From assembly GCF_022478115.1 (NCBI RefSeq), contig NZ_JAKGSC010000001.1:434001-498000 (forward strand): 64,000 nt of DNA. The letters are read 5' to 3'. The stretch is from Tenacibaculum aquimarinum. GTDB taxonomy: Bacteria > Bacteroidota > Bacteroidia > Flavobacteriales > Flavobacteriaceae. Positions within the stretch are counted from its first letter, which is position 1; each line of letters starts with the position of its first letter. The notes below the pieces were generated by a model that was not told the origin of the DNA, made no database searches, and saw only the letters and a list, made by a program, of their open reading frames with translations. Position numbers and translations under genes: made by a program. Below are positions 1 through 9,119 of the stretch, piece after piece.

Positions 1-2571
1 GGTCCGTATAAATTATTGGGACCAAATAACGAACCTGCAATTGTAATTGTTTCTGGAAGCGACAAGGTTTTTGTAAACGGAATTCAATTAAACAGAGGTG
101 AAACTAAAGATTATGTAATTGATTATAACATTGCCGAAATCCGTTTTAACACAAGATATCCAATTACAAACGATATGAGAATTCGTGTAGAATTCCAATA
201 TTCCGATAGAAATTACACACGATTTATAACTTATGAAAAAGCGGAATATAAAAGTGATAATTTTTCTATTTCCGGTCATTTTTACAATGAGAATGATGCT
301 AAAAATCAACCTTTACAGCAAAGTTTAACCGACGATCAAAAACAAATTTTAGCCAATGCAGGTAACGATACTTCGTTAATGGTTTCTGAAAGTGCGTTTT
401 TAGATGAATATTCGCCCAATAGAATTCAGTATAAAAAAACAATTGTTGGTGCTGTAGAAACCTTTGAACATTCTACAAATGAAAATGACGAATTATACAC
501 AGTAACTTTCACCAATGTTGGTACAAATCAAGGAGATTATGTTATTGATAACACAATTGCAATAGGAACTATTTTTCGCTACGCGGGAAATAACGCAGGT
601 AATTACAACCCAATTGTTAAATTGATTGCACCAACAAGTTTACAGATTTTTGACATAAATGCAAGTTACAATCCAACCGAAAAAACTACTATTAATGCAG
701 AATTAGCGTATAGTAATAACGATTCCAATTTATTTTCTTCCATAAATGATAGTGAAAACAAGCGTTTTGCAACTAAAATTAATTGGCAACAAGTACTTAT
801 TGATAAAAAATGGCAATTAAAAAGCGATGTCGATTATAAATATATTCAAGATAATTTTACAACTGTACAACGTTTTCAAAATGTGGAATTCAATCGAGAT
901 TGGAACTTGGTAAATCCAACTGGAAATCAACATCAAATTGGCGCAAAATTCATTCTTCAAAACAAAAAAAATGACTTTATTTCTTATGGTTTTCATCATT
1001 TAAATTTTGCAGATAATTTTAATGGAAGTAAACATGAAATCAACTCACAATTAAAATTCAACAAAACTACTTTTTCTACAGACGGAAGCTTACTTAATAA
1101 TACTTCGCTCGTTGATAAAGACAATTTCTTTAGATTAAAATCTACTATTGAACATAGTTTTGGAAAACCTTGGGCTGGAGCATTTATTAATTTTGAAACT
1201 AATGAACGAAAAGATAAAAACACAGATGAATTTAGTAATTTAAGTCATCAATTTAAAGAATACGAAACCTATGTTGGTGTTGGAGATTCTACTAAAATTT
1301 TTACGAAAATCGGATTTAATTACCGTACAAACGACAGTGTAAAAAGCAATAGTTTTACGCAAATAAATAATAGAAAAACGTTCTATATAGACAGTAAAAT
1401 TATTCAAAATAAAACAACAAACTTATCTCTGTATGCAAATTACAGATTGACCGAAAATGCGTTTGCTGAAAACGAAAAATCATTAAACTCTAAAATAATT
1501 TATAATCAGCAATTTTTTAATAATTTCTTGAATTTAGGAACTACGTACGAAACCTCATCTGGAAACATTGCAAGACAAGATTATGTGTATGTAAAAACAG
1601 AACCAGGACAAGGTTTTTATACTTGGATTGATTATAATAATGATGGAATTCAACAGTTTGAAGAGTTTGAAATCGCGCAATTTCAAGACCAAGCAGATTA
1701 CTTAAGAGTTGCCTTGCCAAACTTACGTTATGTGCCAACACAACGCGCAAAATGGAAACAATCTATTAGTTTAAATCCGGCAAGTTGGGCAAACAAAACT
1801 GGAGTTAAAAAGACACTTTCTCATTTTTACAATCAGACTTATTTATTAATTGATAATGAACAACAACGCGTTGGTGATTCTTTTAATTTAAATCCGTTTG
1901 ATTTAGACGAAGACAAATTATTGGCATTGGCTTTTAATTTTAGAAATAGCTTATATTTTAATAGAAATTTACAGAATTATAGCTTAACGTACACGTATGG
2001 AAACTCGAGAAATAAACAACAATACAACGTTGGAAATCAAGAGAACAATACGTTTATTCATCAATTAGAACTACAACATAAACTCTCTAAATTTTGGGTA
2101 TTTGATTTTAAAACAGCAACTTCAGAAAACAAGTTAGAAACTGAAAATTTTGCCAATAGAAATTACACTATTTCAAGTAAAGAAATTGCACCAAAATTCA
2201 CTTTTCTCTATAATAAAGACCATCGCTTTTCAATCTTTTATGAGTATGTGAAAAAAGAAAATAGTATTGAAGATTTTGAAGAATTAAACCAACAACAATT
2301 TGGTGCTTCGTACTTTTTTATCAGTAAAAAGAGAAATCAAATTAGTGCAGATATAACGATGTTTTTAAACGATTTTACAGGAAATGCTAATTCACCTGTT
2401 GGATATCAAATGTTAGAAGGTTTACAAATTGGCCGAAATTATACTTGGAACATGCTATTTAACCAGAAATTAAATTCTTATCTAAATTTAAACTTAAATT
2501 ATTTGGGTAGAAAAAGTGAAAATTCTAAAACCATTCATACAGGAATGGTACAATTAAAAGCTATTTTTTAA
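1..2571 (+). CDS. Large putative outer-membrane beta-barrel protein, C-terminal part (5' end outside window)
   Basis: The reading frame is open from the first base, so this is the last 856 residues of a longer protein. It is rich in Asn, aromatic residues and alternating polar/hydrophobic strands, and it ends in a hydrophobic residue plus Phe (KAIF), as outer-membrane barrels do. A calcium-loop-like stretch, DYNNDGIQQFEEFE, lies near nt 1630-1671. I infer a large surface barrel of a type common in Bacteroidota, but I cannot name the family. It is clearly not a short porin. Codon use matches its neighbours. It is followed by a small barrel-type gene on the same strand after 62 bp. Confidence 0.7.
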   Translation, partial: GPYKLLGPNNEPAIVIVSGSDKVFVNGIQLNRGETKDYVIDYNIAEIRFNTRYPITNDMRIRVEFQYSDRNYTRFITYEKAEYKSDNFSISGHFYNENDAKNQPLQQSLTDDQKQILANAGNDTSLMVSESAFLDEYSPNRIQYKKTIVGAVETFEHSTNENDELYTVTFTNVGTNQGDYVIDNTIAIGTIFRYAGNNAGNYNPIVKLIAPTSLQIFDINASYNPTEKTTINAELAYSNNDSNLFSSINDSENKRFATKINWQQVLIDKKWQLKSDVDYKYIQDNFTTVQRFQNVEFNRDWNLVNPTGNQHQIGAKFILQNKKNDFISYGFHHLNFADNFNGSKHEINSQLKFNKTTFSTDGSLLNNTSLVDKDNFFRLKSTIEHSFGKPWAGAFINFETNERKDKNTDEFSNLSHQFKEYETYVGVGDSTKIFTKIGFNYRTNDSVKSNSFTQINNRKTFYIDSKIIQNKTTNLSLYANYRLTENAFAENEKSLNSKIIYNQQFFNNFLNLGTTYETSSGNIARQDYVYVKTEPGQGFYTWIDYNNDGIQQFEEFEIAQFQDQADYLRVALPNLRYVPTQRAKWKQSISLNPASWANKTGVKKTLSHFYNQTYLLIDNEQQRVGDSFNLNPFDLDEDKLLALAFNFRNSLYFNRNLQNYSLTYTYGNSRNKQQYNVGNQENNTFIHQLELQHKLSKFWVFDFKTATSENKLETENFANRNYTISSKEIAPKFTFLYNKDHRFSIFYEYVKKENSIEDFEELNQQQFGASYFFISKKRNQISADITMFLNDFTGNANSPVGYQMLEGLQIGRNYTWNMLFNQKLNSYLNLNLNYLGRKSENSKTIHTGMVQLKAIF

Positions 2572-2633
2572 GTATGTTTGTGGTATTATAATTGATACAA
2601 TAAAAATTAAAATATTCATTTTAAAAATTATAT

Positions 2634-3131
2634 ATGAAAAAATTATTGATAGTAATAACGATATTTATTAGTTCGTTTTCTCAAGCGCAACAAGAAATTA
2701 GTGTAGATTTAGGTGATGCTTTGGCAATGAAAACATTGGAATTAACGTATGAATACTATATAAATCCGCAATCTTCAGTTGGTGTATCTGCATTATTTAA
2801 TTTTGAAGGAAGAACTTCAGATTTTAGATATAATGAAGATAGAATGATTACGCCTTTTTTCCGTCATTATTTTACAAACAATCAAAATTGGAATTATTTT
2901 GGTGAAGTTTTTCTAGGTGTAAATACTGGTGAAGATGAAGTAGAAATTGATGGAATAACAAGTTATGAAGATTATACAGATGGTGCTTTAGGAGTTTCCA
3001 TAGGTTCTAAATATGTTTCTAGTGGCGGCTTTGTTGTAGCCATTCATGGAGGAATTGGAAGAAATATGTTTGGGTCTGCATCGCCAATTATTGTACCAAG
3101 AGTTGGTGTTAATTTAGGATATAGATTCTAG
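2634..3131 (+). CDS. Small secreted outer-membrane beta-barrel-like protein
   Basis: The 165-residue product starts with a clear Sec signal peptide (MKKLLIVITIFISSFSQAQ, cleavage near residue 19). The rest alternates short amphipathic strands with Gly/Asn turns and ends in GVNLGYRF. A terminal Phe after alternating aromatic residues is the usual outer-membrane barrel ending. About 150 mature residues fits an eight-stranded barrel. Function is unknown. It lies downstream of the large surface protein and ahead of a strong terminator, so it may be the last gene of that unit. Confidence 0.65.
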   Translation: MKKLLIVITIFISSFSQAQQEISVDLGDALAMKTLELTYEYYINPQSSVGVSALFNFEGRTSDFRYNEDRMITPFFRHYFTNNQNWNYFGEVFLGVNTGEDEVEIDGITSYEDYTDGALGVSIGSKYVSSGGFVVAIHGGIGRNMFGSASPIIVPRVGVNLGYRF

Positions 3132-3151
3132 ATTATTAAACCATATAAAAC

Positions 3152-3184
3152 AAAAAAAACCGAGCAATATGCTCGGTTTTTTTT
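3152..3184. terminator. Bidirectional intrinsic terminator
   Basis: A perfect CCGAGC / GCTCGG stem with loop AATAT is flanked by eight A on the left and eight T on the right. It therefore works for both strands and separates the plus-strand barrel gene from the convergent cupredoxin-like gene. Confidence 0.9.
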
Positions 3185-3201
3185 GTTATTACCTTTTAAG
3201 A

Positions 3202-3570
3202 TTATTCAACAACTAATGTATATTGAGGTGTTTTGTTAAAAGGACAAAAGTATTTATACGTTCCTTTTTTTAAGATTACTTCTTTAGAAGATTCTTTTTT
3301 ACCGTGTTTTACCATTTGAGAAACATACGCGTCTTTTATATGGTTTTCTGGTTTAGAACCATCTTTACCGTCTTTTATTAAAACCAACCCAACTTCTGGA
3401 GCCGCATTGTTGTTTGAAACTTCAAAAACATAAGTTCCTTCTGAAAGGGTAAGTGATTTTTGAGTAAATTCTCCTGTTGTTTGCTCTAAAGAAACTGTTT
3501 TTACTGTTTGTGCATTTGTATTAAATGCAAATCCTAATACTATTACTACTACTGCTATTAATTTTTTCAT
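3202..3570 (-). CDS. Secreted cupredoxin-like protein
   Basis: The 122-residue product has a signal peptide (cleavage after about residue 20, NTNA|QT) and a beta-rich body with the pattern SLTLSEGTYVFEVSN ... KKGTYKYFCPFNKTP, which resembles one-domain cupredoxins. Cys109-Pro110 sits where a type-1 copper Cys would be. The usual His and Met a few residues later are absent, so copper binding in the canonical way is doubtful. His77 and His89 could be alternative ligands. It is the last gene of a minus-strand group with an AhpD-like protein, which suggests a role in periplasmic redox or metal stress. The function is inferred. Confidence 0.6.
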   Translation of the reverse strand: MKKLIAVVVIVLGFAFNTNAQTVKTVSLEQTTGEFTQKSLTLSEGTYVFEVSNNNAAPEVGLVLIKDGKDGSKPENHIKDAYVSQMVKHGKKESSKEVILKKGTYKYFCPFNKTPQYTLVVE

Positions 3571-3605
3571 GATGTTTATTTTTAAATATTAAAATTGATT
3601 GTTTT

Positions 3606-4154
3606 TTAAACCGTTGCTACTTCTAAAGATTGTGCTACTGGAAAATCTACAGCTACATCTGTTGTTTTATGGAAGTAGTTTGTAATTGTAATTTCTCCGA
3701 TTAAGATAATTGCATCTGCAAGATTTCCTTTTGTATATCCTTGTGCGTATAAATTTTCTACCGTTTCTGGTGTTGCAGCTCCTCTATTTAAAGCTACACT
3801 TCTAGAAAAATTAGCTAAAGCGTTTAATTTTGCATCAAATGATGCTTTACCAGCTCTTAATTCTAAAATTTGATCTTCAGAAAAACCGTTCATTTTACCT
3901 ATTGCTGTGTGTGCAGACAAACAATAAACACACTCGTTTACTTGACTTACTGCTAAATTAATTACTTCTTTTTCTTTTGCTGAAAAGCTTGTTTTACCAG
4001 CTCCTATTGCTAAGAAATTTCCTAAAGCAGTTTCACTGTGTGCAAATGCTGCATATAAGTTTGGTACAAAACCTAAACCTTTTTCTAATTGATCAAAAAT
4101 TGCTTGATTGTTTGCTGATACTTCTTCTCTTTTTGGTACGTTAAATGTGCTCAT
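3606..4154 (-). CDS. Carboxymuconolactone decarboxylase/AhpD-like protein
   Basis: The 182-residue all-helical protein carries the AhpD-type motif ECVYCLSAH with Cys75, Cys78 and His82. In this family that motif is a redox-active dithiol used for peroxide reduction. Length matches the peroxidase-related enzyme subgroup. There is no signal peptide, so it is cytoplasmic. It lies 35 bp upstream of the cupredoxin-like gene and 73 bp downstream of the small CxxC peptide gene, all on the minus strand, and the AraC-type gene beyond is the likely regulator. The physiological substrate cannot be told. Confidence 0.8.
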   Translation of the reverse strand: MSTFNVPKREEVSANNQAIFDQLEKGLGFVPNLYAAFAHSETALGNFLAIGAGKTSFSAKEKEVINLAVSQVNECVYCLSAHTAIGKMNGFSEDQILELRAGKASFDAKLNALANFSRSVALNRGAATPETVENLYAQGYTKGNLADAIILIGEITITNYFHKTTDVAVDFPVAQSLEVATV

Positions 4155-4227
4155 AATTTTCTGTGTGCTGAATTTAGTTCAGCATCTTTTTAAATTGTTT
4201 TATTATTTATTTTAAACTTGTTTACTT

Positions 4228-4326
4228 TTATTCTTTACACTCGCAAAGTTGTTGTTCTGGGTTTTGCTCATCATAAGTTTGGTAACCCCAACAGTTTGGA
4301 CATTGTGTGTTTTCTATTGTTTTCAT
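4228..4326 (-). CDS. 32-residue CxxC peptide (mini zinc-ribbon-like)
   Basis: A short ORF reads MKTIENTQCPNCWGYQ, then an acidic Gln-rich stretch, and ends LCECKE. It holds two Cys pairs (CPNC at 9-12 and CEC at 28-30), which could bind one zinc or iron ion. It starts with ATG and ends with TAA in the gap between the AraC gene and the AhpD-like gene, in the same direction. A minus-strand CATCTTTG, one base off the TAnnTTTG -7 consensus, lies just upstream near 4363-4371. Similar Cys-rich mini-proteins beside AhpD-like genes are, to my memory, common in flavobacteria. No function is known. Confidence 0.6.
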   Translation of the reverse strand: MKTIENTQCPNCWGYQTYDEQNPEQQLCECKE

Positions 4327-4446
4327 ATTGTTGGCTTTTTTAATTGTTATTGTTTTACACTGCAAAGATGCAACCAATAGCAACCTCAAAAATTGGACAA
4401 AAGTTCCTTCTGTTTGGACTGATAAAAAAAGTTGGCAAAAATACCC

Positions 4447-4592
4447 GCGTGAAGGATTGAAGTGACATCCTTTTTAATGTTAGTTCGAGTAATTTTCTTG
4501 AAGAATGAAAGAAAATTGTATCGAGAACAAATTAAAAAGATATAACGGAAAGCCTGACTTGGTCCTGATTGCTATCAGGATAAAGGCACGCC
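4447..4592 (+). repeat. Dispersed structured repeat, copy A
   Basis: Closing stem GCGTG (4447-4451) pairs with CACGC near 4586-4591. Inside are the type-1 arms TGACATCCTTTTT and AAAAAGATATAACGG, and then a side hairpin TCCTGAT/ATCAGGA. The tip of the main arm holds a second imperfect palindrome (GTTCGAGTAATTTTCTT with AAGAAAATTGTATCGAGAAC). Related copies are at 25.7, 27.2, 41.1, 58.0 and 61.0 kb. It sits between the AraC gene and the 32-aa peptide gene and accounts for most of this 284-bp gap. Confidence 0.75.
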
Positions 4593-4610
4593 ATAAGAAA
4601 AATGTTTAAT

Positions 4611-5450
4611 TTAATATTCCTTTTTAAACTGAAGTGGAGATTTTGAATTTGCTTTGGTAAAGAAGCGCGTAAAATAAGCTGGATCGTTAAAACCAAGTTC
4701 GAAAGCAATTTCCTTTACAGATTTATCTGTGTAAATTAGTTGACGCTTTGCTTCTAATAAAATTCGGTTTTTAATAAAGTCAGAAGGTGTTTTTGTGCCT
4801 AACTTTTGAAAGTGTTTGGTAATGGATTTTGGAGAAACACCCAATCGGTTTGCATAAGCTGTTACGGAATGAAGTGTTCTAAAGTTTTGCTCTACCAACA
4901 AACTAAAATCTTTAAAAAGACGAGTTTCTGTGTCTTCTTTAATTACGTGATTTTCTTTCTTTACACGAACAGCGCAAATAATAAATTGCTTTAAATAAGA
5001 TTGCAACATATCATATTGAGCGGTTTCGTTTTGCTGAAACTCTTCTATAAGATTCTCTAATATAAAACTAAGCTTTTTGGTGTCTTTTTCGCAAGGTTTT
5101 ACAAAAGGTGTTTCATAAATATTGTTGAATAGAATTCCGTTACAAGCTACTTCTTTATCGTGTGTTTGTATGCAGTAAAAGTCTCGCACAAAACTCAATT
5201 TATAAGCATTTTTAATTTGTTCGGAATCTACCGTAAACACTTGTCCAGGCGACAAGAAAAACAATACATTGTCTTCAAATTGATATTGTTCAAAATCTAT
5301 GTTATAAGTTCCTTTTCCTTCTTTAATCCAGTAAATAGAATAGGCATTTTGTTGCTCATTATGATCTATTGTACAAGCTTTTTCAAACTGAACTGTACTT
5401 ACCGAAAAAGTATCTTTAAAAGCGTATTTTACAATGTCTTGAACTGCCAT
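4611..5450 (-). CDS. AraC-family transcriptional regulator
   Basis: The 279-residue protein has an N-terminal cupin-like effector/dimerisation half (about 1-160). A C-terminal double helix-turn-helix of the AraC/XylS type covers about 180-277; visible hallmarks are SVTAYANRLGVSPKSITKHF and SVKEIAFELGFNDPAYFTRF. It is transcribed toward the CxxC peptide, AhpD-like and cupredoxin-like genes and is the obvious candidate to control them. A minus-strand TAACTTTA (5480-5487) resembles a -7 element. The inducer is unknown. Confidence 0.9.
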   Translation of the reverse strand: MAVQDIVKYAFKDTFSVSTVQFEKACTIDHNEQQNAYSIYWIKEGKGTYNIDFEQYQFEDNVLFFLSPGQVFTVDSEQIKNAYKLSFVRDFYCIQTHDKEVACNGILFNNIYETPFVKPCEKDTKKLSFILENLIEEFQQNETAQYDMLQSYLKQFIICAVRVKKENHVIKEDTETRLFKDFSLLVEQNFRTLHSVTAYANRLGVSPKSITKHFQKLGTKTPSDFIKNRILLEAKRQLIYTDKSVKEIAFELGFNDPAYFTRFFTKANSKSPLQFKKEY

Positions 5451-5618
5451 TTATTGGTTTTGTGTTGTTTTGGTCGGTGTAAAGTTAAGGAGTTTACTTT
5501 TTATTCTGGTTTGTTTCTAAACTTTTAAAAAACTACCTTTCGTGGACTTTGTATATAACGAATTAAAAACTGAGATATACCCAATATCACTTTGGATATC
5601 ATTTTATAAAACTACAAA

Positions 5619-6896
5619 ATGAATAAAAAAATAGGTTTAAAAGAAGCAATTTCTATTGGAATCGGTGGAATGGTAGGCGGAGGAATTTTTGCAGTCCTTG
5701 GACTTGCAGTATCACTCGCTAAAGGAGGAACACCAATAGCATTTTTATTTGCAGGAATTTTAGCATTAATAACGTCTTATAGTTATGTTAAGTTATCTAA
5801 AAAGTATCCTGACCGAGGAGGAACAGTTAAATTTATCAACCAAGGTTTTGGAAAAACAGTTTTTAGTGGTGGAATTAATAATCTATTGTGGATAAGTTAT
5901 ATAATTATGCTTTCGCTTTATGCTTCAGCATTTGGGTCTTATGCGCCAAATTTATTTGAACTAACCCAAGACAAAACAATTGATTCTCACATTTATGCAA
6001 GTGCAATTATTGTTTTAGCTACTGCAATTAATTATTATAGTATTACTGTTGTTGGTAAAATAGAATCTTACGCAGTAATTATTAAATTAGTAATTCTAAT
6101 TTCCTTTATTTTTATTGGTGCTTATGGATTAATTGGTAACCCAAATATTACTCAACTTGCAGTATCAAATTGGGAAGCTCCAGTTAAATTATTTGCTGGC
6201 GGAATGGTTATTTTTGTTGCTTATGAAGGATTTGAACTTATTGCTAATGCTGCTCCAGACATCATTAATCCTGAAAAGAATATTCCACGAGCTTATTATT
6301 ATTCTGTAATTTTTGTAATTATTTTATATATAATTATTGCTTTTGTAACTGTTGGTTCACTTCCTTTTACAAAAATTGCAACAGCACAAGATTATGTGTT
6401 GGCAGAAGCAGCAAAACCAATGTTAGGGAAAGTAGGTTTTTCAATAATTACAGTAGCTGCATTAATTTCAACTTTTTCTGCCATTAACGCATCTCTTTAC
6501 GGTGGAAGTAAGGTAAATTATGAAATAGCTGAGGATGATGAACTCCCTCACCACTTTTTAGCTAAAATTTGGAATCAGCCAATTGGCTTAATGATTACTG
6601 CTGTAGCAACATTAATTTTAGTAAACGTGCTTAAATTAGAAAGTATATCTACCGCAGGTAGTGTTGGTTTTTTACTCATTTTTGGTGTTGTTAATCTTGT
6701 TGGATATCGCTTATCTAAAGACACTGGTAGTAATAAAACAATTCCATTAGTAGGTTTTGTTTTATGTATGATAGCTACAATTATCTTAATTAATCAACAA
6801 TACTCTTCAAATACTACTGGTGTTATAATTTCAATAATAATTATTGGGTTTTGCTTTTTAATGGAATGGATTTATAAAAAGACAGAAAAGAAATAG
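5619..6896 (+). CDS. APC-family amino-acid permease
   Basis: The 425-residue integral membrane protein has about 12 hydrophobic segments. Its first segment carries the APC signature, a Gly-rich stretch (IGIGGMVGGGIFAVLG, about 13-28). A conserved YEGFELIANAAPD segment near 200 fits segment 6 of APC transporters. It probably imports or exchanges amino acids across the inner membrane, but the substrate cannot be read from sequence. It is a single gene, convergent with brnQ. Confidence 0.85.
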   Translation: MNKKIGLKEAISIGIGGMVGGGIFAVLGLAVSLAKGGTPIAFLFAGILALITSYSYVKLSKKYPDRGGTVKFINQGFGKTVFSGGINNLLWISYIIMLSLYASAFGSYAPNLFELTQDKTIDSHIYASAIIVLATAINYYSITVVGKIESYAVIIKLVILISFIFIGAYGLIGNPNITQLAVSNWEAPVKLFAGGMVIFVAYEGFELIANAAPDIINPEKNIPRAYYYSVIFVIILYIIIAFVTVGSLPFTKIATAQDYVLAEAAKPMLGKVGFSIITVAALISTFSAINASLYGGSKVNYEIAEDDELPHHFLAKIWNQPIGLMITAVATLILVNVLKLESISTAGSVGFLLIFGVVNLVGYRLSKDTGSNKTIPLVGFVLCMIATIILINQQYSSNTTGVIISIIIIGFCFLMEWIYKKTEKK

Positions 6897-6944
6897 TATT
6901 TAGATTTTTACAGAGTTATTACCAACAAATTCTACGCAAATACA

Positions 6945-8210
6945 TTAGCGAAGTTTCTTAAAGTTTAACACTAAAAAAGTAATAAGAGCTGGTAAAACCC
7001 AACCCAAACTAAACTGTGCAAACGGAATAAAGCTTTTTATTCCGGTTAAACTTTCTCGTGGAATAATAAATCCTAAAAAATCTGGAATACTAAATATAAA
7101 AGTTACTAATACTACCATTTTAAAAACCATTGCTGATGCGTATTTTTCTGGAAGTACATTCAGTAAAATAAGCACAATAGTTATTGGATATAAAAACATT
7201 AATGCTGGCACAGCCAATGTAATAATTAAATCTACTTTGTAACTTCCTACAACAATACCAATTATAGAGGCAATTACTGCTGTAATTATATATGCCTTTT
7301 TAGAATTTCTACAAATTCCTTTTACATAATCTGCGGTTCCAGTTACAATACCAACTGCTGTTGTAAAGCAAGCCAATGCAACTAAAACACTTAAAAACGT
7401 TGTTCCAAAATTTCCTAAAGTTTGGGTACTTAAACCTGATAAAACTTCAATTCTTGAAGCATTTTCTATAAAGGTTGAAGAAAATAGTGAGCCGCTTAAA
7501 ATTAAACCTCCGTAAATTAACAACAAACCTGTTCCAGCAATTAAACCTGCTTTTCTAATTAGTCTTCTTTTGGCTAAAAAAGTTGTGTGGCTACTATAGT
7601 TTAAAGAAATAATAATTACCGCACCAACAACAACACCACCAATTGCATCAAAAGTTTGATAACCTTCTAAAAGGCCGTCTATAAAAGGAGTTTTAAATAC
7701 TGAAGGCTTAACCATTTCTGGTGATGTAAAAATTGCAACCGCAATAATTCCAAGTAGAATTAAAACTATAATTGGCGTTAAAAACTTACCTATTAAACCA
7801 ATAACTCTGGATCGATTTATGGCAAAAATAAAAACCAATCCAAAATAGATAATACTTGTTAAAAGAGCAGGTGTTTCAAAAAATGGCTGCACTGTCATTT
7901 CGTGCGTTACCGCCGCCGTTCTTGGAGATGGAATTGCAATTGAAATTATATAAATTAGAAAACAGTAAACAGTACTAAAAAGAGGTGAAACTTTTTTACC
8001 AAAATCATACAGTGTTCCTTGTAGTTTTGCGTGTGCAAAAATTGCTAAAATAGGAATTGCAACAGCTGTTAAAACAAATCCCAAAACAACAATCCACCAA
8101 TCTAAACCCGATTTTACACCTAAAGTTGGAGGTAAAATTAAATTTCCAGCACCAAAAAAGAGTGAGAAAAGCGCAAAACCTGCAATCCAAATTTCTTTCG
8201 TTTTATTCAT
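6945..8210 (-). CDS. brnQ: Branched-chain amino-acid carrier, BrnQ/LIVCS family
   Basis: The 421-residue protein with about 12 membrane segments begins MNKTKEIWIAGFALFSLFFG, and the FALFSLFFGAGNLILPP segment is typical of LIVCS Leu/Ile/Val carriers. Sodium- or proton-coupled uptake of Leu, Ile and Val is the family function. It is divergent from the alpha/beta hydrolase gene, and both promoters share a small palindrome at 8221-8237. Length is normal for the family. Confidence 0.9.
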   Translation of the reverse strand: MNKTKEIWIAGFALFSLFFGAGNLILPPTLGVKSGLDWWIVVLGFVLTAVAIPILAIFAHAKLQGTLYDFGKKVSPLFSTVYCFLIYIISIAIPSPRTAAVTHEMTVQPFFETPALLTSIIYFGLVFIFAINRSRVIGLIGKFLTPIIVLILLGIIAVAIFTSPEMVKPSVFKTPFIDGLLEGYQTFDAIGGVVVGAVIIISLNYSSHTTFLAKRRLIRKAGLIAGTGLLLIYGGLILSGSLFSSTFIENASRIEVLSGLSTQTLGNFGTTFLSVLVALACFTTAVGIVTGTADYVKGICRNSKKAYIITAVIASIIGIVVGSYKVDLIITLAVPALMFLYPITIVLILLNVLPEKYASAMVFKMVVLVTFIFSIPDFLGFIIPRESLTGIKSFIPFAQFSLGWVLPALITFLVLNFKKLR

Positions 8211-8220
8211 TTTGTAAATT

Positions 8221-8237
8221 TATCTTTGCCGAAGATA
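8221..8237. promoter_or_regulatory. Back-to-back -7 promoter elements (brnQ and hydrolase)
   Basis: TATCTTTG (8221-8228, plus) matches the Bacteroidota -7 consensus TAnnTTTG. Its near mirror image CGAAGATA (8230-8237) gives TATCTTCG on the minus strand. The two form the palindrome TATCTT-TGCCG-AAGATA. The plus element lies 17 nt before the hydrolase ATG, and the minus element serves brnQ. Confidence 0.6.
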
Positions 8238-8245
8238 ACAGAAAA

Positions 8246-9025
8246 ATGATTTTACAACACAAAGGCATCAATATTTTTTATTCAGACGTTGGAAAAGGAA
8301 GCGCTGTAGTTTTATTACATGGTTTTTTAGAAAACGCTACAATGTGGAAAGACATTGTCCCAGAACTTTCAAAAAAAAATAGAGTAATTACTATTGATTT
8401 ATTAGGTCATGGTAAAACCGATTCTTTGGGTTATGTACATGCTATGGAAACAATGGCTGAAGCTGTTGAAGCTGTTTTAAAACATTTAAAATTGCGTAGA
8501 ATAACGTTAATTGGTCATTCTTTAGGCGGTTATGTTGCATTGGCGTTTGCTGAAAAAAATCAGAAAAAAATTAAAGGTTTGTGCTTAATGAATTCTACCG
8601 CACAAGCGGATGATGAAGAACGAAAAAAACTACGTGCTAGAGCTAATAAAATGGTTCAAAATAGTTTTGAAAGCATGGTTAAAATGTCTGTTGCCAATTT
8701 GTTTTCTTCGGAAAATTGGACGCGTTTTTCAAACGAAATAGAAATAACAAAAACGGAAGCATTAAAAACACCAATACAAGGTTATATTGCCACAAATGAA
8801 GGCATGAAAGAAAGACCAAATAGAGAAGCTGTTTTATTGAATTCGAGCTATAAAAAGTTGATGATTATTGGTGAAAAAGATCCAGTTTTAAATTACACTT
8901 CTTTGGTTGAAGAATGCAAAAGAACCCAAACAAAAACAGTTGTTTTTCCTGATGGACACATGAGTCACATTGAAAATAAAGAGGAGTTAATTACTACTTT
9001 AACTAACTTTATAGGAAGCTGTTAA
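8246..9025 (+). CDS. Alpha/beta-fold hydrolase
   Basis: The 259-residue protein has an oxyanion segment LLHGF (about 23-27), the nucleophile elbow IGHSLGG with Ser92, an acid in GEKDPVL and the catalytic His in DGHMSHIEN near the C-terminus. The open frame extends upstream into brnQ, but I chose the ATG at 8246 because the -7 element at 8221 and the family's N-terminus place the start there. Esterase, lipase or C-C hydrolase activity is possible. The substrate is unknown. Confidence 0.85.
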   Translation: MILQHKGINIFYSDVGKGSAVVLLHGFLENATMWKDIVPELSKKNRVITIDLLGHGKTDSLGYVHAMETMAEAVEAVLKHLKLRRITLIGHSLGGYVALAFAEKNQKKIKGLCLMNSTAQADDEERKKLRARANKMVQNSFESMVKMSVANLFSSENWTRFSNEIEITKTEALKTPIQGYIATNEGMKERPNREAVLLNSSYKKLMIIGEKDPVLNYTSLVEECKRTQTKTVVFPDGHMSHIENKEELITTLTNFIGSC

Positions 9026-9119
9026 ACTTGACTTTCCAATAAAAAAACGCTAACTTCGTTTAACGTTAAATATTAACAATTAAAACTGTGAATATTCTTA
9101 TACATTAGCAAAAATTAAA

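Noticed and set aside
5160..5528. Plus-strand ORF opposite the AraC gene
   Set aside because: Cys/Phe/Ile-rich mirror frame of a clear regulator gene, with no domain of its own.
8057..8245. Longer N-terminus of the alpha/beta hydrolase
   Set aside because: The extension overlaps brnQ on the other strand, has a composition unlike the rest, and contains the gene's own -7 element.
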